From VFZN01 sp963709325 (GTDB lineage Bacteria > Acidobacteriota > Vicinamibacteria > Vicinamibacterales > UBA2999): a DNA stretch of 64,000 bases. How positions within the stretch are numbered: the stretch's first letter is position 1; each line of letters begins with the position of its first letter. The notes below the pieces were generated by a model. The model did no database searches and was not told the origin of the DNA. It saw nothing but the letters and a program-made list of their open reading frames with translations. A program made the translations under genes and the position numbers. The stretch spans positions 1-64,000 of the forward strand of contig CAVPVV010000004.1 of NCBI GenBank assembly GCA_963709325.1, read 5' to 3'. Positions 24,837-36,771 of this stretch are shown here, piece after piece.

Positions 24837-26185
24837 ACCTGTTCGACGATCCCGAACCGGCCGAGCCAGTCAATCCGCAGACGGTGCCGCTCCCGGAGCG
24901 GATGCGGCCGCGGACGCTCGACGAGCTCGTCGGCCAGGATGAGCTCATTGGTCCCGGACGGCCTCTGCGCGAGATGATCGAGCGCGACCTGCTGCAGTCG
25001 ATCATCCTGTGGGGTCCGCCCGGCACCGGGAAGACCACGCTGGCTCGCGTGATCGCCGAGGCCACACTCGCCGAGTTCGTCGCCTTCAGCGCGGTGCTCT
25101 CCGGCATCAAGGAAGTGAAAGAGGTAATGGCCGCTGCCGAAGCGCGCCGCCGCCGGCAGGGCACGCGGACGATCGTGTTCGTGGACGAGATTCACCGCTT
25201 CAACAAGGCCCAGCAGGACGCTTTCCTCCCGCGCGTCGAAGCCGGCGACATCATCCTCATCGGCGCCACGACCGAGAACCCGTCGTTCGAGGTCAACGCG
25301 GCACTGCTGTCGCGGTCCAAGGTCTTCGTGCTGAAGCCGCTCGACGAGGCGGCGATCCTGATCATCCTGCGTCGCGCGCTCGAGGACGAAGAGCGCGGGC
25401 TGGGCCGCCAGCGTCCGGAGGCGAGCGACGAGGTGCTCGCCCATGTCGCGCGCTTCGCCAACGGCGACGCCAGGTCGGCGCTCAACCTGCTCCAGCTGCT
25501 CGTCGCATCGGCGCCCCAGCCGGCCGGCAGTCCGCGGATCGACGAAGCGCTGATCGAGCGCACGCTCCAGCGCAAGGCGCTGCTCTACGACAAGGGCGGC
25601 GAGGAGCACTTCAACCTGATCTCCGCGCTGCACAAGTCGATGCGCAACAGCGATCCTGACGCGGCCGTCTACTGGCTGGCGCGAATGGTCGAGGCTGGCG
25701 AAGACCCGATGTACATCGCCCGCCGGTTGGTCCGGTTCGCCTCCGAGGACATCGGCAACGCCGACCCGCAGGCGCTGGTGGTCGCGGTCTCGGCGCGGGA
25801 CGCGGCGCACTTCCTGGGCTATCCGGAAGCCAACACGGCCCTCGCCCAGGCGGCGATTTACATGGCGACGGCGCCGAAGAGCAATGCTGTCTACATGGCC
25901 TACGGCGAAGCCGCCGAATCGGCGCAGCGTGATGCCGCCTCGCCAGTGCCGCTGCACCTGCGAAACGCTCCGACGAAACTGATGAAGCAGCTGGAGTACG
26001 GAAAAGGCTACCGCTATGCCCACGACGAGCCGGATGCCGTCGCGGCGATGGACTGCCTGCCGGAAAACCTGCAGGGGCGGACGTTCTACCGGCCGACCGA
26101 GCGCGGTTTCGAGAAGGAGATCAAGCGGCGCCTGGACGGGTGGAAGGAGCTGAAACGGAAGCGCCGCGAGCCCGATGAGACGTGA
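24833..26185 (+). CDS. rarA: Replication-associated recombination protein RarA (MgsA)
   Basis: 450 residues from GTG at 24833 (VNLFDDPEP). AAA+ ATPase with Walker A WGPPGTGKTTLARVIAE, Walker B TIVFVDEIHRFNKAQQDAFL, sensor 1 LIGATTENPSFEVNAALLSR and the MgsA C-terminal tetramerisation domain (HKSMRNSDPDAAVYWLARMV, RRLVRFASEDIGNADPQAL). The protein acts at stalled replication forks with SSB and RecA. Full length; coupled to the upstream methyltransferase. Confidence 0.94.
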   Translation: MNLFDDPEPAEPVNPQTVPLPERMRPRTLDELVGQDELIGPGRPLREMIERDLLQSIILWGPPGTGKTTLARVIAEATLAEFVAFSAVLSGIKEVKEVMAAAEARRRRQGTRTIVFVDEIHRFNKAQQDAFLPRVEAGDIILIGATTENPSFEVNAALLSRSKVFVLKPLDEAAILIILRRALEDEERGLGRQRPEASDEVLAHVARFANGDARSALNLLQLLVASAPQPAGSPRIDEALIERTLQRKALLYDKGGEEHFNLISALHKSMRNSDPDAAVYWLARMVEAGEDPMYIARRLVRFASEDIGNADPQALVVAVSARDAAHFLGYPEANTALAQAAIYMATAPKSNAVYMAYGEAAESAQRDAASPVPLHLRNAPTKLMKQLEYGKGYRYAHDEPDAVAAMDCLPENLQGRTFYRPTERGFEKEIKRRLDGWKELKRKRREPDET

Positions 26186-26206
26186 GTCGTCCGACGCCCG
26201 ATCTGC

Positions 26207-27964
26207 TCAGATCCGTTCGAAGTTCTTTTCTACTTCCCGGCGTGTGATCCGCAGCATCACCGGCCGGCCGTGCGGGCAGACGGTGGAGTATTCCGTCGCC
26301 CGCAACTCTTCGAGGATGTGGGCCATCTTCTCCATCGTCAACGGATAGTTGGCCTTGACCGCGGCGTGGCACGCGGTGAGGGCGGCGATTCGCTTGAGGC
26401 CCTCGTGAACGTCGAGGCCGCGATCGAGTCCCTCGAGGTCGTTGGCGAGGGAACGAAGGGCAGCCTCGCATTCTTCACGGGGCAAGAGCGCCGGGATGGC
26501 CGAAACCCTCACGCTGTCGCCGCCGAAGTCGTCCACCTCGAAACCGAAGCGCTCGAGCGCATCCCGCCGGGACACCAGCGCGTCCCGCTCCGCCGGCGCG
26601 AGCTCGAGCACGAGCGGCAGCAGCAGCCGCTGGCTTTCGAGCGGGCGCTCCGTCAGGCGCTCCATGATCCGTTCGAACAGGACGCGCTCGTGGGCGACAT
26701 GCTGGTCGATGATCGCAATCCCCTCGTCGTCTATGGCGACAATGAAGGTGTCGCGAAACTGCCCCAGCGGAATCAGCGGCCGCAGACCCGAGACGCTTGG
26801 CGCCCGTGTGCCTTGAGCCTCCGTGCTTTGAACCCCTGTGTTGTGAAGCCCTGTGTTTTGACCCCCCGTGGTGCTGGTCCAGCGATTGGGATACGTCCCG
26901 CCCGAGAGGACCCCGGGTATGGCTTGCGGCAACGGGCGGCCGGTCATGACGTCTGCAGGCCGCAGCGTCAACTCGGGCGCCGGCCCCTGCCCAAGCGCGT
27001 CTGCCACCGCGCGGCGAACGACCTCGTGCACGAGCGACTGTTCCGTGAAGCGCACTTCCGCCTTGGTCGGATGGACGTTGACGTCCACGCGCTCCGGCGG
27101 GATTTCGAGGAACAGGTGGACCTCGGGGCTGCGCTCCTTGTTCGACGCGACACTGTAGGCATCGAAAATTGCGTGCGCGATCGTCTTGTCCTTGACGATT
27201 CGCCGGTTGACGAACACGTGCAGCGGCCCGCGTGTCGGACCGTGCTCGGCCAGCGCGGCGATGAAGCCGTGGACGCGCACACCGTGAGAGCCGCGCTCCA
27301 CGGCGACGAGATCGGAGCGCTCTCCGTAGAGCTGGTACAGGCGATCCGAGACGTTCGCCACAGGCGGACACGCGACGACCTTCCGGCCGGCGTTGACGAG
27401 CGTGAAGCCGACCGCCGGGTAGCACAGCGCGAGCTGCGTGACGGTCTTCGAAATCTGCGCGCTCTCGGCCGCGTCGGACTTGAGGAACTTTCGTCGTGCT
27501 GGCAGGTTGTAGAAGAGGTCCCCGACTTCGACCAGCGTGCCTTCCGGGCCGCCGGCCTCGACGACCGACTCGAGGACGCCGGCGTTGACGCGAACTTCGG
27601 TCCCACTCACTTCTCCGCGGGCCCGCGTCCGCATCCGGAAGTGCGAGACCGACGCCATCGACGGCAGCGCCTCGCCTCGGAACCCGAGCGTGACGATAGC
27701 GCCGAGATCGTCGGCGCGGCGGATTTTGCTGGTCGCGTGGCGATCCAGGCTCAGCCGCGCGTCACCGGGGTCCATTCCGATCCCGTCGTCCTCGACGCGA
27801 ATCAGTTTCTTCCCGCCGTACTCGGTCGTGATCGTGATGCGGCGCGCCTCGGCGTCGATCGCGTTTTCGACAAGCTCCTTGATGACCGAGGCGGGTCGCT
27901 CGACCACCTCGCCAGCGGCGATCTGATTGGCCAGCTCCTCGGGCAGCTTCGTGATGCGGCCCAT
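26207..27964 (-). CDS. mutL: DNA mismatch repair protein MutL
   Basis: 585 residues from MGRITKLPEELANQIAAGEV. GHL ATPase motifs: ENAIDAEA, DDGIGM, TLGFRGEALPSM. The C-terminal domain has DQHVAHERVLFE, the metal-binding motif of latent-endonuclease MutL, and CPHGRPVMLRI, so it is the nicking type used in species without MutH. The linker (about residues 363-390) contains four tandem pentapeptides from a 15-bp repeat. The start codon overlaps the corA stop as ATGA. Confidence 0.95.
   Translation of the reverse strand: MGRITKLPEELANQIAAGEVVERPASVIKELVENAIDAEARRITITTEYGGKKLIRVEDDGIGMDPGDARLSLDRHATSKIRRADDLGAIVTLGFRGEALPSMASVSHFRMRTRARGEVSGTEVRVNAGVLESVVEAGGPEGTLVEVGDLFYNLPARRKFLKSDAAESAQISKTVTQLALCYPAVGFTLVNAGRKVVACPPVANVSDRLYQLYGERSDLVAVERGSHGVRVHGFIAALAEHGPTRGPLHVFVNRRIVKDKTIAHAIFDAYSVASNKERSPEVHLFLEIPPERVDVNVHPTKAEVRFTEQSLVHEVVRRAVADALGQGPAPELTLRPADVMTGRPLPQAIPGVLSGGTYPNRWTSTTGGQNTGLHNTGVQSTEAQGTRAPSVSGLRPLIPLGQFRDTFIVAIDDEGIAIIDQHVAHERVLFERIMERLTERPLESQRLLLPLVLELAPAERDALVSRRDALERFGFEVDDFGGDSVRVSAIPALLPREECEAALRSLANDLEGLDRGLDVHEGLKRIAALTACHAAVKANYPLTMEKMAHILEELRATEYSTVCPHGRPVMLRITRREVEKNFERI
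26801..26860. repeat. mutL: Four tandem 15-bp units encoding pentapeptides in MutL linker
   Basis: Units 26846-26860, 26831-26845, 26816-26830 and 26801-26815 encode QNTGL, HNTGV, QSTEA and QGTRA. Period is exactly 15 bp, so copy-number change keeps the frame. The repeat lies in the flexible linker between ATPase and endonuclease domains. Confidence 0.8.
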
Positions 27965-28929
27965 CAGAGCCAACCCGACTTCTTGAACCACCAGTACATC
28001 AACCCGCACGAGATTGCCATGAACGCCACAACTTCCCAGAACGGGCCGGTGCCTGGAAGCCCCAGGCTTGGAAGCGGCACGTTCATACCGAAGAGGCCGG
28101 TGATGACGGTGAGCGGACCGAACAGCGTGGCAATCACCGCGATCAGCCGCGAGACGTCAGCAAGGCGGTTCGAGATGCTGGCCAGGTGGGCGTCGAGGAT
28201 GCTCGTCACCCGGTCCTGGAAGATGATGGCGTCCTCGGCGATGCGTGCAAACTGGTCGTAGACGTCACGGAAGCGGTAGGCCATCTCCTGGTCAATGATG
28301 TTGAACTCGCGGCGGGCCAGGCGTCCGACCGCATCGCGCTGCGGGACCACGATCCGGCGCAGCATCGAGATGTCGCGCTTGACGGCGAGAATGTCCACCA
28401 TCAATCGCTCGCTGTCGGCCTGGATCACCGCTTTCTCGATCCGGTCCAGCCGATCTTCGACCTCGTCGGCCTCGGGGCGATAGTGATCGACCATCGTGTC
28501 CACGATTCGGTGGAGGAGGCCGACCGGACCTTCGGACAGGATGTGACTGGTCTGTTCGCAGAGCTCGCTCACGTGCGCGATGCTCCGCCGTTTACCGTCG
28601 TGGATGGTGACCAGATAGTTCGAGCCGAGGAAGAAGTCGGTTTCGTGCGTCTCCAGGGTGTGCTCGTCGCCTTGGAAATTGACGCCGTGGAGCACCAGGT
28701 ACAGGTAATCGCCGTACGACTCGACCTTCGGGTGCATTTCGCGCTGCAGCGCGGACTCGACCGCGAGGTCGTGGAAGTGGAACACATCGGTCAGGATGCG
28801 TCCCTCGTCCTCGGTCGGCTCGGCCAGGTCTACCCACACGGTGCGCCCGCTGTCCGGGGCCAGCCACGCCGGATCGATGCGGGCTTCCCTGCGGGTAACG
28901 CCGTTTTCATGGACGAAGACACGAATCAT
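27964..28929 (-). CDS. corA: CorA-family divalent metal transporter
   Basis: 321 residues. Long cytoplasmic funnel domain, then the stalk helix (about 200-270) and two transmembrane helices with the selectivity motif GMN in TGLFGMNVPLP (about residue 278) and the C-terminal FKKSGWL basic tail. Pentameric Mg/Co channel expected in the inner membrane. Overlaps mutL and the upstream TPR gene by four bases each, forming a tight three-gene unit. Confidence 0.92.
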   Translation of the reverse strand: MIRVFVHENGVTRREARIDPAWLAPDSGRTVWVDLAEPTEDEGRILTDVFHFHDLAVESALQREMHPKVESYGDYLYLVLHGVNFQGDEHTLETHETDFFLGSNYLVTIHDGKRRSIAHVSELCEQTSHILSEGPVGLLHRIVDTMVDHYRPEADEVEDRLDRIEKAVIQADSERLMVDILAVKRDISMLRRIVVPQRDAVGRLARREFNIIDQEMAYRFRDVYDQFARIAEDAIIFQDRVTSILDAHLASISNRLADVSRLIAVIATLFGPLTVITGLFGMNVPLPSLGLPGTGPFWEVVAFMAISCGLMYWWFKKSGWL

Positions 28930-30095
28930 CGGCCGGTCCCGAGCTTGGCTTCGGCCAGCGCGGCCCGGAAGCGCGGCTCAGAGCGGAGGTCGGCGAAGAT
29001 CGGATCGACCGGCAGCAACTCGGATCCGGGGCTGTGTTCGCGCACGGCGGTTTCGATGAACGTCAGGGCCTGCTCTCGATTGTCGAGACCGGCCCACACA
29101 CAGGCGAAGTCGAGCGCCGGAACGTAGGTCTTCTTGGCGACTTCGCCCATTGCGGCGAGGACCCGCTCGGCGTCGGTCCGGCGGCCGGTTCGCGCGAGTG
29201 CGTAGCCGAGCGGCCACGAAGACCGTCCGGATGCGGCGTCTGCCTTCTGCGCCGCGGCGACTGCCGCGTCCATCGCGCCGAGGGCAACCTGGCTCCGTAC
29301 CAGCCACGGCGTCACCGCCGCCTCCGCGACACCTTCGAGGAGCGCCTGTGCCAACCGATCGCGAGCCGCTTCGTAGTCTGCAATCAGATACTGAACCTTC
29401 GCGTCCGATAGCCGTTCGGGGGGAGTCAACCCGTCCATGACCACTGCCTTGGCCTGCACTTCGCGCGCCTCACTGGTCCGGCCGAGCGCGGCGAGAAGTT
29501 CGGCCAGGTAGTAGACGGGCGCGGGCGATTCCGGATCCAACCCGATGGCGCGGCGATAGTGCGTCTCGGCGCGAGACCAGTCGCGTGTCCAGAGCACCTC
29601 GGCGCGCGCCAGCGCGTACCAGCCCAGCGCGCTTGCGGGATCCAGTTCCACGGCCAGGTCGCCGTGTTCAATCGCCCTGGGCAGAATCGCGCCGGGACGT
29701 TCGACTCCCGCGTCGGCAATCCGGACCAGCGCAAGCGTCAGCCCGGCATGCGCCGGCGCGTATCGCTCGTCGAGCTTGATCGCCTGCTCGAACGCCTTCC
29801 GCGCTTCGGCCAGGTCGGCAGGGCCGCCGCGGGCAATCGCCGTGTTACCGGTGACCATTGCCTGGACAACCGCCGACGACATCGTCGCCTGCGCGCCAAG
29901 CTTCGGTTCCGGTCGCGCCGGCCCAGGCGATGGGGCTGGCGAGGTCGCTTCCGGTACGGCCGTCGCCGCAGCCAGCGCTGTCGGCGTGCGCGGGGTCCGG
30001 GTCACCCACCAGCCGGCAACAACCGCGACAACCAGCGCCACGGCGGCGACAACCAGCCAGAGCGAGCGTTGTGAGGAGGTGTCAGGGGCCGGCAT
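28926..30095 (-). CDS. Membrane-anchored TPR protein
   Basis: 389 residues: a transmembrane helix at about 13-28 (WLVVAAVALVVAVVAGWWV), a Thr/Pro/Ala-rich linker, then five to six tetratricopeptide-like repeats (for example RKAFEQAIKLDERYAPAHAG, ETHYRRAIGLDPESPAPVYY, FASRVARIPG-like turns are absent so the count is approximate). Probably a periplasm-facing scaffold. Its stop overlaps the corA start; no partner is apparent from sequence. Confidence 0.75.
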   Translation of the reverse strand: MPAPDTSSQRSLWLVVAAVALVVAVVAGWWVTRTPRTPTALAAATAVPEATSPAPSPGPARPEPKLGAQATMSSAVVQAMVTGNTAIARGGPADLAEARKAFEQAIKLDERYAPAHAGLTLALVRIADAGVERPGAILPRAIEHGDLAVELDPASALGWYALARAEVLWTRDWSRAETHYRRAIGLDPESPAPVYYLAELLAALGRTSEAREVQAKAVVMDGLTPPERLSDAKVQYLIADYEAARDRLAQALLEGVAEAAVTPWLVRSQVALGAMDAAVAAAQKADAASGRSSWPLGYALARTGRRTDAERVLAAMGEVAKKTYVPALDFACVWAGLDNREQALTFIETAVREHSPGSELLPVDPIFADLRSEPRFRAALAEAKLGTGR

Positions 30096-30156
30096 GTGGA
30101 CGAGTTCAGGAAGCCGGCACGCTTTCTACTGCGCGGCTTCCCGCCTGCTCCTTACG

Positions 30157-32946
<2,790 letters not shown>

Positions 32947-32953
32947 GCGTGTT

Positions 32954-35185
32954 TTACGACTCCTGCGGAACAATTTCAGAGACGTCGGCGAGCCGCAGGA
33001 TCTGGCGCTCCAACGCCTTCATCAAGAAGAGGCGGGCCTGGCGGACAGCCGGATCGTCGGCCATCACCAGCACATCGTCGAAGAACGTGGCGACGCTCGG
33101 ACCGTACTTGGCGGCCTCGGCGAGCGCGTCGCGGTATCCGGTGCCGGAATCGGCGGCGAAGGTGATCGTGCCGCGACGGGCCACAATCTCCTGCGCCAGT
33201 GCCTTCTCGGCGGGCTCGGTCAGCCGTGCGGTCATCGTGCCGACTTCGCCGACCAGCCGATCGAACTCCTCGTCGCTCATCTGGCGCGCGATGTTGCGCA
33301 CACGCTTGAAGACCATAGCGAGGGTCCGGAAGTCCTCCGTTTCCGAGAACTCCGGCAAGACCGCGAGGAGCCGGCGGGCGAAGAGCGGCGACAGGTTCGC
33401 GATCGGTCCGTGGGTCACGGCGCGCACGTTGCGGACATCGGAGCCGCGCTGCTCGAGCACGTAGAGAACGCGATCCAGCAAGAACGCATCGAGCGCGGCC
33501 CGCCACTCGGAGGCATCCCCGCCGAAGGCTTCGGCCGCGCGATCGACGAGCGTGCCGAGCCGAGGCCCGCGGTCGATGCCTGTCAGCTCCGGCAGGTCGA
33601 GAAGGACGCGGACCAGGCCCTGGGCCGCGCGGCGCAGCCCATATGGATCGCGGGAGCCGGTCGGCCGCTCCCCCGCAGAGAACATGCCCACGAGGGTATC
33701 GAGCTTGTCGGCGATTGATACGGCCGCCCAGGTCGGCGCCGCTGCCGCAAGCTGCGTCCTGGTCGGCGGCGCATCCGCTTCAACTGCCTGCGGCAGGTAG
33801 TGATAGTAGATGGCCTTCCAGACTTCCTCGGTCCGGCCGTCCTCGCGCGCGTAGATACCGCCGATCGTGCCCTGCAGCTCGGTCAGCTCGCGCACCATGT
33901 CGGTGGCAAGATCGGCCTTGCACGACAGGCCAGCGTCAGCAGCCGCGCCTGCGAGCTCGGGCCGGCCGAGGACGTGCTCGCAGACCCACGCCGACAGCCG
34001 GCTGACCCGCTCGGCCTTCGCCCGGTAGCTTCCCAGCTGCTTGTGGAACAGCACCGTGTCGAGCCGATCGATGAACGCGGACAGTGGCTGCTTCCGGTCG
34101 GCGTCCCAGAAGAACCGGGCGTCACGGAGGCGAGCCGTGAGCACGCGTTCGAGATTGCGCGAGACGACCTCCGGCTTCTCCGGTTCGGTGTTCAGCACCG
34201 CGAGGAACACCGGCAACAGCTTCCCGTGGTCGTGCAGCACGGGAAAGAAATGCTGGTGGTGAATCATCGTCGTGGTGAGCACTTCCTCGGGCAGCGACAG
34301 GAACTCCTCCGCGAAGTGTCCGGCGACGACGAAGGGGTACTCGACCAGGTCGGGCACCTCCTGGAGGAGCGATTGCCCGACCAGCGCGGTGGCGACGCGG
34401 CCGCCGCGACGCCGCGCTTCCACGTCCAGCTCGCGCGCGATTCGGCTGTGGCGCTCGCTGCGCTCGAGGACGACGAAATGCTCGGCGAGGCGCTTCTTGT
34501 AGTCGTCGAAGGCCTTGACCTTGACCGCCCGGCCTGCCCGGCCGCTCGTGGCCAGGAAGCGGTGGCCGTAGGTGACCGCGCCGGAGCGGATGTCCTGGAC
34601 GAGGCCGCCCTGCGCGTTGGCGGCCCGGATGATCGTGAACGGCACGACCCGGCCGCCGTAGAGGAAGACGATCCAGCGAATCGGGCGGCCGAACGGCAGG
34701 TCGCCCTTACCGTCTTCGAGCATTGCGTCCCAACGCATTGTCTTCGGAAATTGCAGTGCTCGTAATGTCGTCGTGAGGACCTCGGGCAGGACGTCCACCG
34801 CGGCCTTGCCGCGCTGCTGCCGCCGAACGGCAATGTAGGTGCCTTTCTTCTCCGGCACTTCGATCCGTGCGAGCGTGGACACCTCCACACCCTGCTTGCG
34901 CGCGAAACCCTCAGCAGCTGGCGTGGGTTTGCCGGCCGCATCGAAGGCGGCACTGACCGGCGGTCCGGTGATGACTTCCTCGCGATCAGCCTGCCGCTCC
35001 GACACGCGGGCGAACCGCGCCGTGAGGCGTCGCGGGGTGGAGAACGTCTCGACAGGAGCGTCAGCGGTCAGGCGCGCCGCTTTCAGGCTCGCCTCGAGCG
35101 TCGTGCCAAAGTCTGTCGTCAGCGTCGGCAGCCAACTCGCCGGAATTTCCTCGGTTCCAATCTCGATCAGCAGCTCGCGGTCCAC
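32954..35185 (-). CDS. glyS: Glycyl-tRNA synthetase beta subunit
   Basis: 743 residues, slightly longer than typical GlyS. Starts MDRELLIEIGTEEIPASWLP, the GlyS hallmark; contains FGRPIRWIVFLYGG, the HD-like region VEYPFVVAGHFAEEFLSLPE and MIHHQHFFPV, and the C-terminal anticodon-binding part ending RLADVSEIVP. Works as an alpha2beta2 enzyme with GlyQ encoded 10 bases upstream. Confidence 0.95.
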   Translation of the reverse strand: MDRELLIEIGTEEIPASWLPTLTTDFGTTLEASLKAARLTADAPVETFSTPRRLTARFARVSERQADREEVITGPPVSAAFDAAGKPTPAAEGFARKQGVEVSTLARIEVPEKKGTYIAVRRQQRGKAAVDVLPEVLTTTLRALQFPKTMRWDAMLEDGKGDLPFGRPIRWIVFLYGGRVVPFTIIRAANAQGGLVQDIRSGAVTYGHRFLATSGRAGRAVKVKAFDDYKKRLAEHFVVLERSERHSRIARELDVEARRRGGRVATALVGQSLLQEVPDLVEYPFVVAGHFAEEFLSLPEEVLTTTMIHHQHFFPVLHDHGKLLPVFLAVLNTEPEKPEVVSRNLERVLTARLRDARFFWDADRKQPLSAFIDRLDTVLFHKQLGSYRAKAERVSRLSAWVCEHVLGRPELAGAAADAGLSCKADLATDMVRELTELQGTIGGIYAREDGRTEEVWKAIYYHYLPQAVEADAPPTRTQLAAAAPTWAAVSIADKLDTLVGMFSAGERPTGSRDPYGLRRAAQGLVRVLLDLPELTGIDRGPRLGTLVDRAAEAFGGDASEWRAALDAFLLDRVLYVLEQRGSDVRNVRAVTHGPIANLSPLFARRLLAVLPEFSETEDFRTLAMVFKRVRNIARQMSDEEFDRLVGEVGTMTARLTEPAEKALAQEIVARRGTITFAADSGTGYRDALAEAAKYGPSVATFFDDVLVMADDPAVRQARLFLMKALERQILRLADVSEIVPQES

Positions 35186-35195
35186 GGTGCCCTCG

Positions 35196-36086
35196 TTACA
35201 GTTCGGCCGCGGCGGCTTCGGCCGTCGCGCACTCCTCGGCGTAACGCTTGCAGATCGCGACCGCCAGTTGCCGGACCCGGAGAATGTAGGCTGTGCGCTC
35301 GGTCACGCCGACGCTGCCGCTCGAGTCCAGCAGGTTGAAGAGGTGCGAGCACTTCAGCGCGTGCTCGAGCGCCGGCAGCAGCAGCCCTGCCGCCAGCAGC
35401 TTCTCGGCGAAGCCGTACACTTCATCGAACAGCCGGCGGTGGAACGCCGAGTAAGCAGCGTGATCGATGCCGGTGTCCCGGTTGAAGGCGTATTTCGACT
35501 GCTCGACTTCTTCGCGCAGCCGCACCTCGCGGTACTTCACGCCGCCTGCCCACTCGATGTCGAACACGTTGTCCACCTTCTGGAGGAATCGAGCGATGCG
35601 TTCGAGCCCGTAGGTGATCTCGCACGAGATCGGCGACAGGTCGACGCCGCCGACCTGCTGGAAGTAGGTGAACTGCGTGATCTCCTCGCCGTCGAGCAGC
35701 ACCTGCCAGCCGATGCCCCACGCGCCGAGCGTCGGAGATTCCCAGTTGTCCTCCTCGAAGCGAATGTCGTGAAACCTCGGATTGATGCCGACCGCCTCCA
35801 GGCTTTCCAGGTAGGTCTGCTGCACATCGTCGGGCGACGGCTTGAGAATCACCTGCAGCTGGTGATGCTTGAAGAGGCGATTCGGGTTCTGCCCGAAGCG
35901 GCCGTCGTCAGGGCGGCGCGAGGGCTGGACGTAGGCCACGCTCCACGGCGTCGAGCCGAGGACACGCAGCAGGGTTTCAGGGTGCGACGTGCCGGCGCCC
36001 ACTTCGAGGTCGAGGCCCTGCTGGATGAGGCACCCCTTCGAGGCCCAATAGGACGACAGTTTGAGGATCAGGTCTTGGAAGGTCAC
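35196..36086 (-). CDS. glyQ: Glycyl-tRNA synthetase alpha subunit
   Basis: 296 residues from a GTG at 36086 (VTFQDLILKLSSYWASKGCL); the earlier ATG at 36131 adds residues unlike family members. Class II core with GAGTSHPETLLRVLG, YVQPSRRPDDGRFGQNPNRL and the late EWAGGVKYREVRLREEVEQS. Catalytic subunit for glycine activation. Located directly before glyS in the same transcript, the standard bacterial order. Confidence 0.95.
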   Translation of the reverse strand: MTFQDLILKLSSYWASKGCLIQQGLDLEVGAGTSHPETLLRVLGSTPWSVAYVQPSRRPDDGRFGQNPNRLFKHHQLQVILKPSPDDVQQTYLESLEAVGINPRFHDIRFEEDNWESPTLGAWGIGWQVLLDGEEITQFTYFQQVGGVDLSPISCEITYGLERIARFLQKVDNVFDIEWAGGVKYREVRLREEVEQSKYAFNRDTGIDHAAYSAFHRRLFDEVYGFAEKLLAAGLLLPALEHALKCSHLFNLLDSSGSVGVTERTAYILRVRQLAVAICKRYAEECATAEAAAAEL

Positions 36087-36102
36087 ACGCGGTGTTCCGG
36101 TC

Positions 36103-36756
36103 TCAGTGCGCCAGGTGGCGGCGCAGTTCATGAATCACTCGAACCGAACGCGGCTCGCGATCGAGATGCGAGCGAATCAGCGTGCGGTGCACCTGCTCCA
36201 GTTCCCGCAACACCTTCGGCTCCGCCTCCAGCGACGCCACGGCAGCCGGAGCCACCCGCCGCACCGCGTCCACGAACCGGGCCGCGTCGGGGGACAGCGA
36301 CAGGTCCACCGGATACACCCCCTGCAGCTTCAGGAGCCAGCACTCGAAATACCTCGCCAGCGGCTCCACTGGCACACCGTGCACCAGCGCCTCGAGCGTT
36401 GCTGTACCCAGGCGGAACAGTCGCTCGTCAGGGTCTGCTTCGGCCGCCCATTCGTCGATCAGCTCGGCGAAATAATGGCTGTAGCCGAGCGCCTCCGGGC
36501 TGGCGGCCACCAGCGGCGAGGTGATCGGCTCGGCGTAATTGACGCCCACCAGGTCGCGCCGCTCACTCTCGAAATACGCGACGCGCACGTGCGTCAGCGG
36601 CTCGAGCGCGCCCCGGAAGCGCGAACGCGGCCGCCGCGCGTGCTCGGCCACCCCGCGCTTCTTGCCGCGGTCGGCAGTCAGAAACACGACAATCCGGTCC
36701 GCCTCGCCCAGCTTGTAGGTTCTGAGGACCAGGGCGTCGGCGGTGTGCAGCGGCAT
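36103..36756 (-). CDS. recO: DNA repair protein RecO
   Basis: 217 residues, at the short end of the family. N-terminal OB fold: DALVLRTYKLGEADRIVVFL and KKRGVAEHARRPRSRFRGAL, typical RecO. The helical C-terminal part (YFECWLLKLQGVYPVDLSLS) lacks the four-cysteine zinc finger present in many RecO proteins, as in zinc-less variants. RecO loads RecA on SSB-coated gaps with RecR and anneals strands. Lies between glyQ and mgtE with short gaps on both sides. Confidence 0.88.
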   Translation of the reverse strand: MPLHTADALVLRTYKLGEADRIVVFLTADRGKKRGVAEHARRPRSRFRGALEPLTHVRVAYFESERRDLVGVNYAEPITSPLVAASPEALGYSHYFAELIDEWAAEADPDERLFRLGTATLEALVHGVPVEPLARYFECWLLKLQGVYPVDLSLSPDAARFVDAVRRVAPAAVASLEAEPKVLRELEQVHRTLIRSHLDREPRSVRVIHELRRHLAH

Positions 36757-36771
36757 GCCGTGGCCAACATT

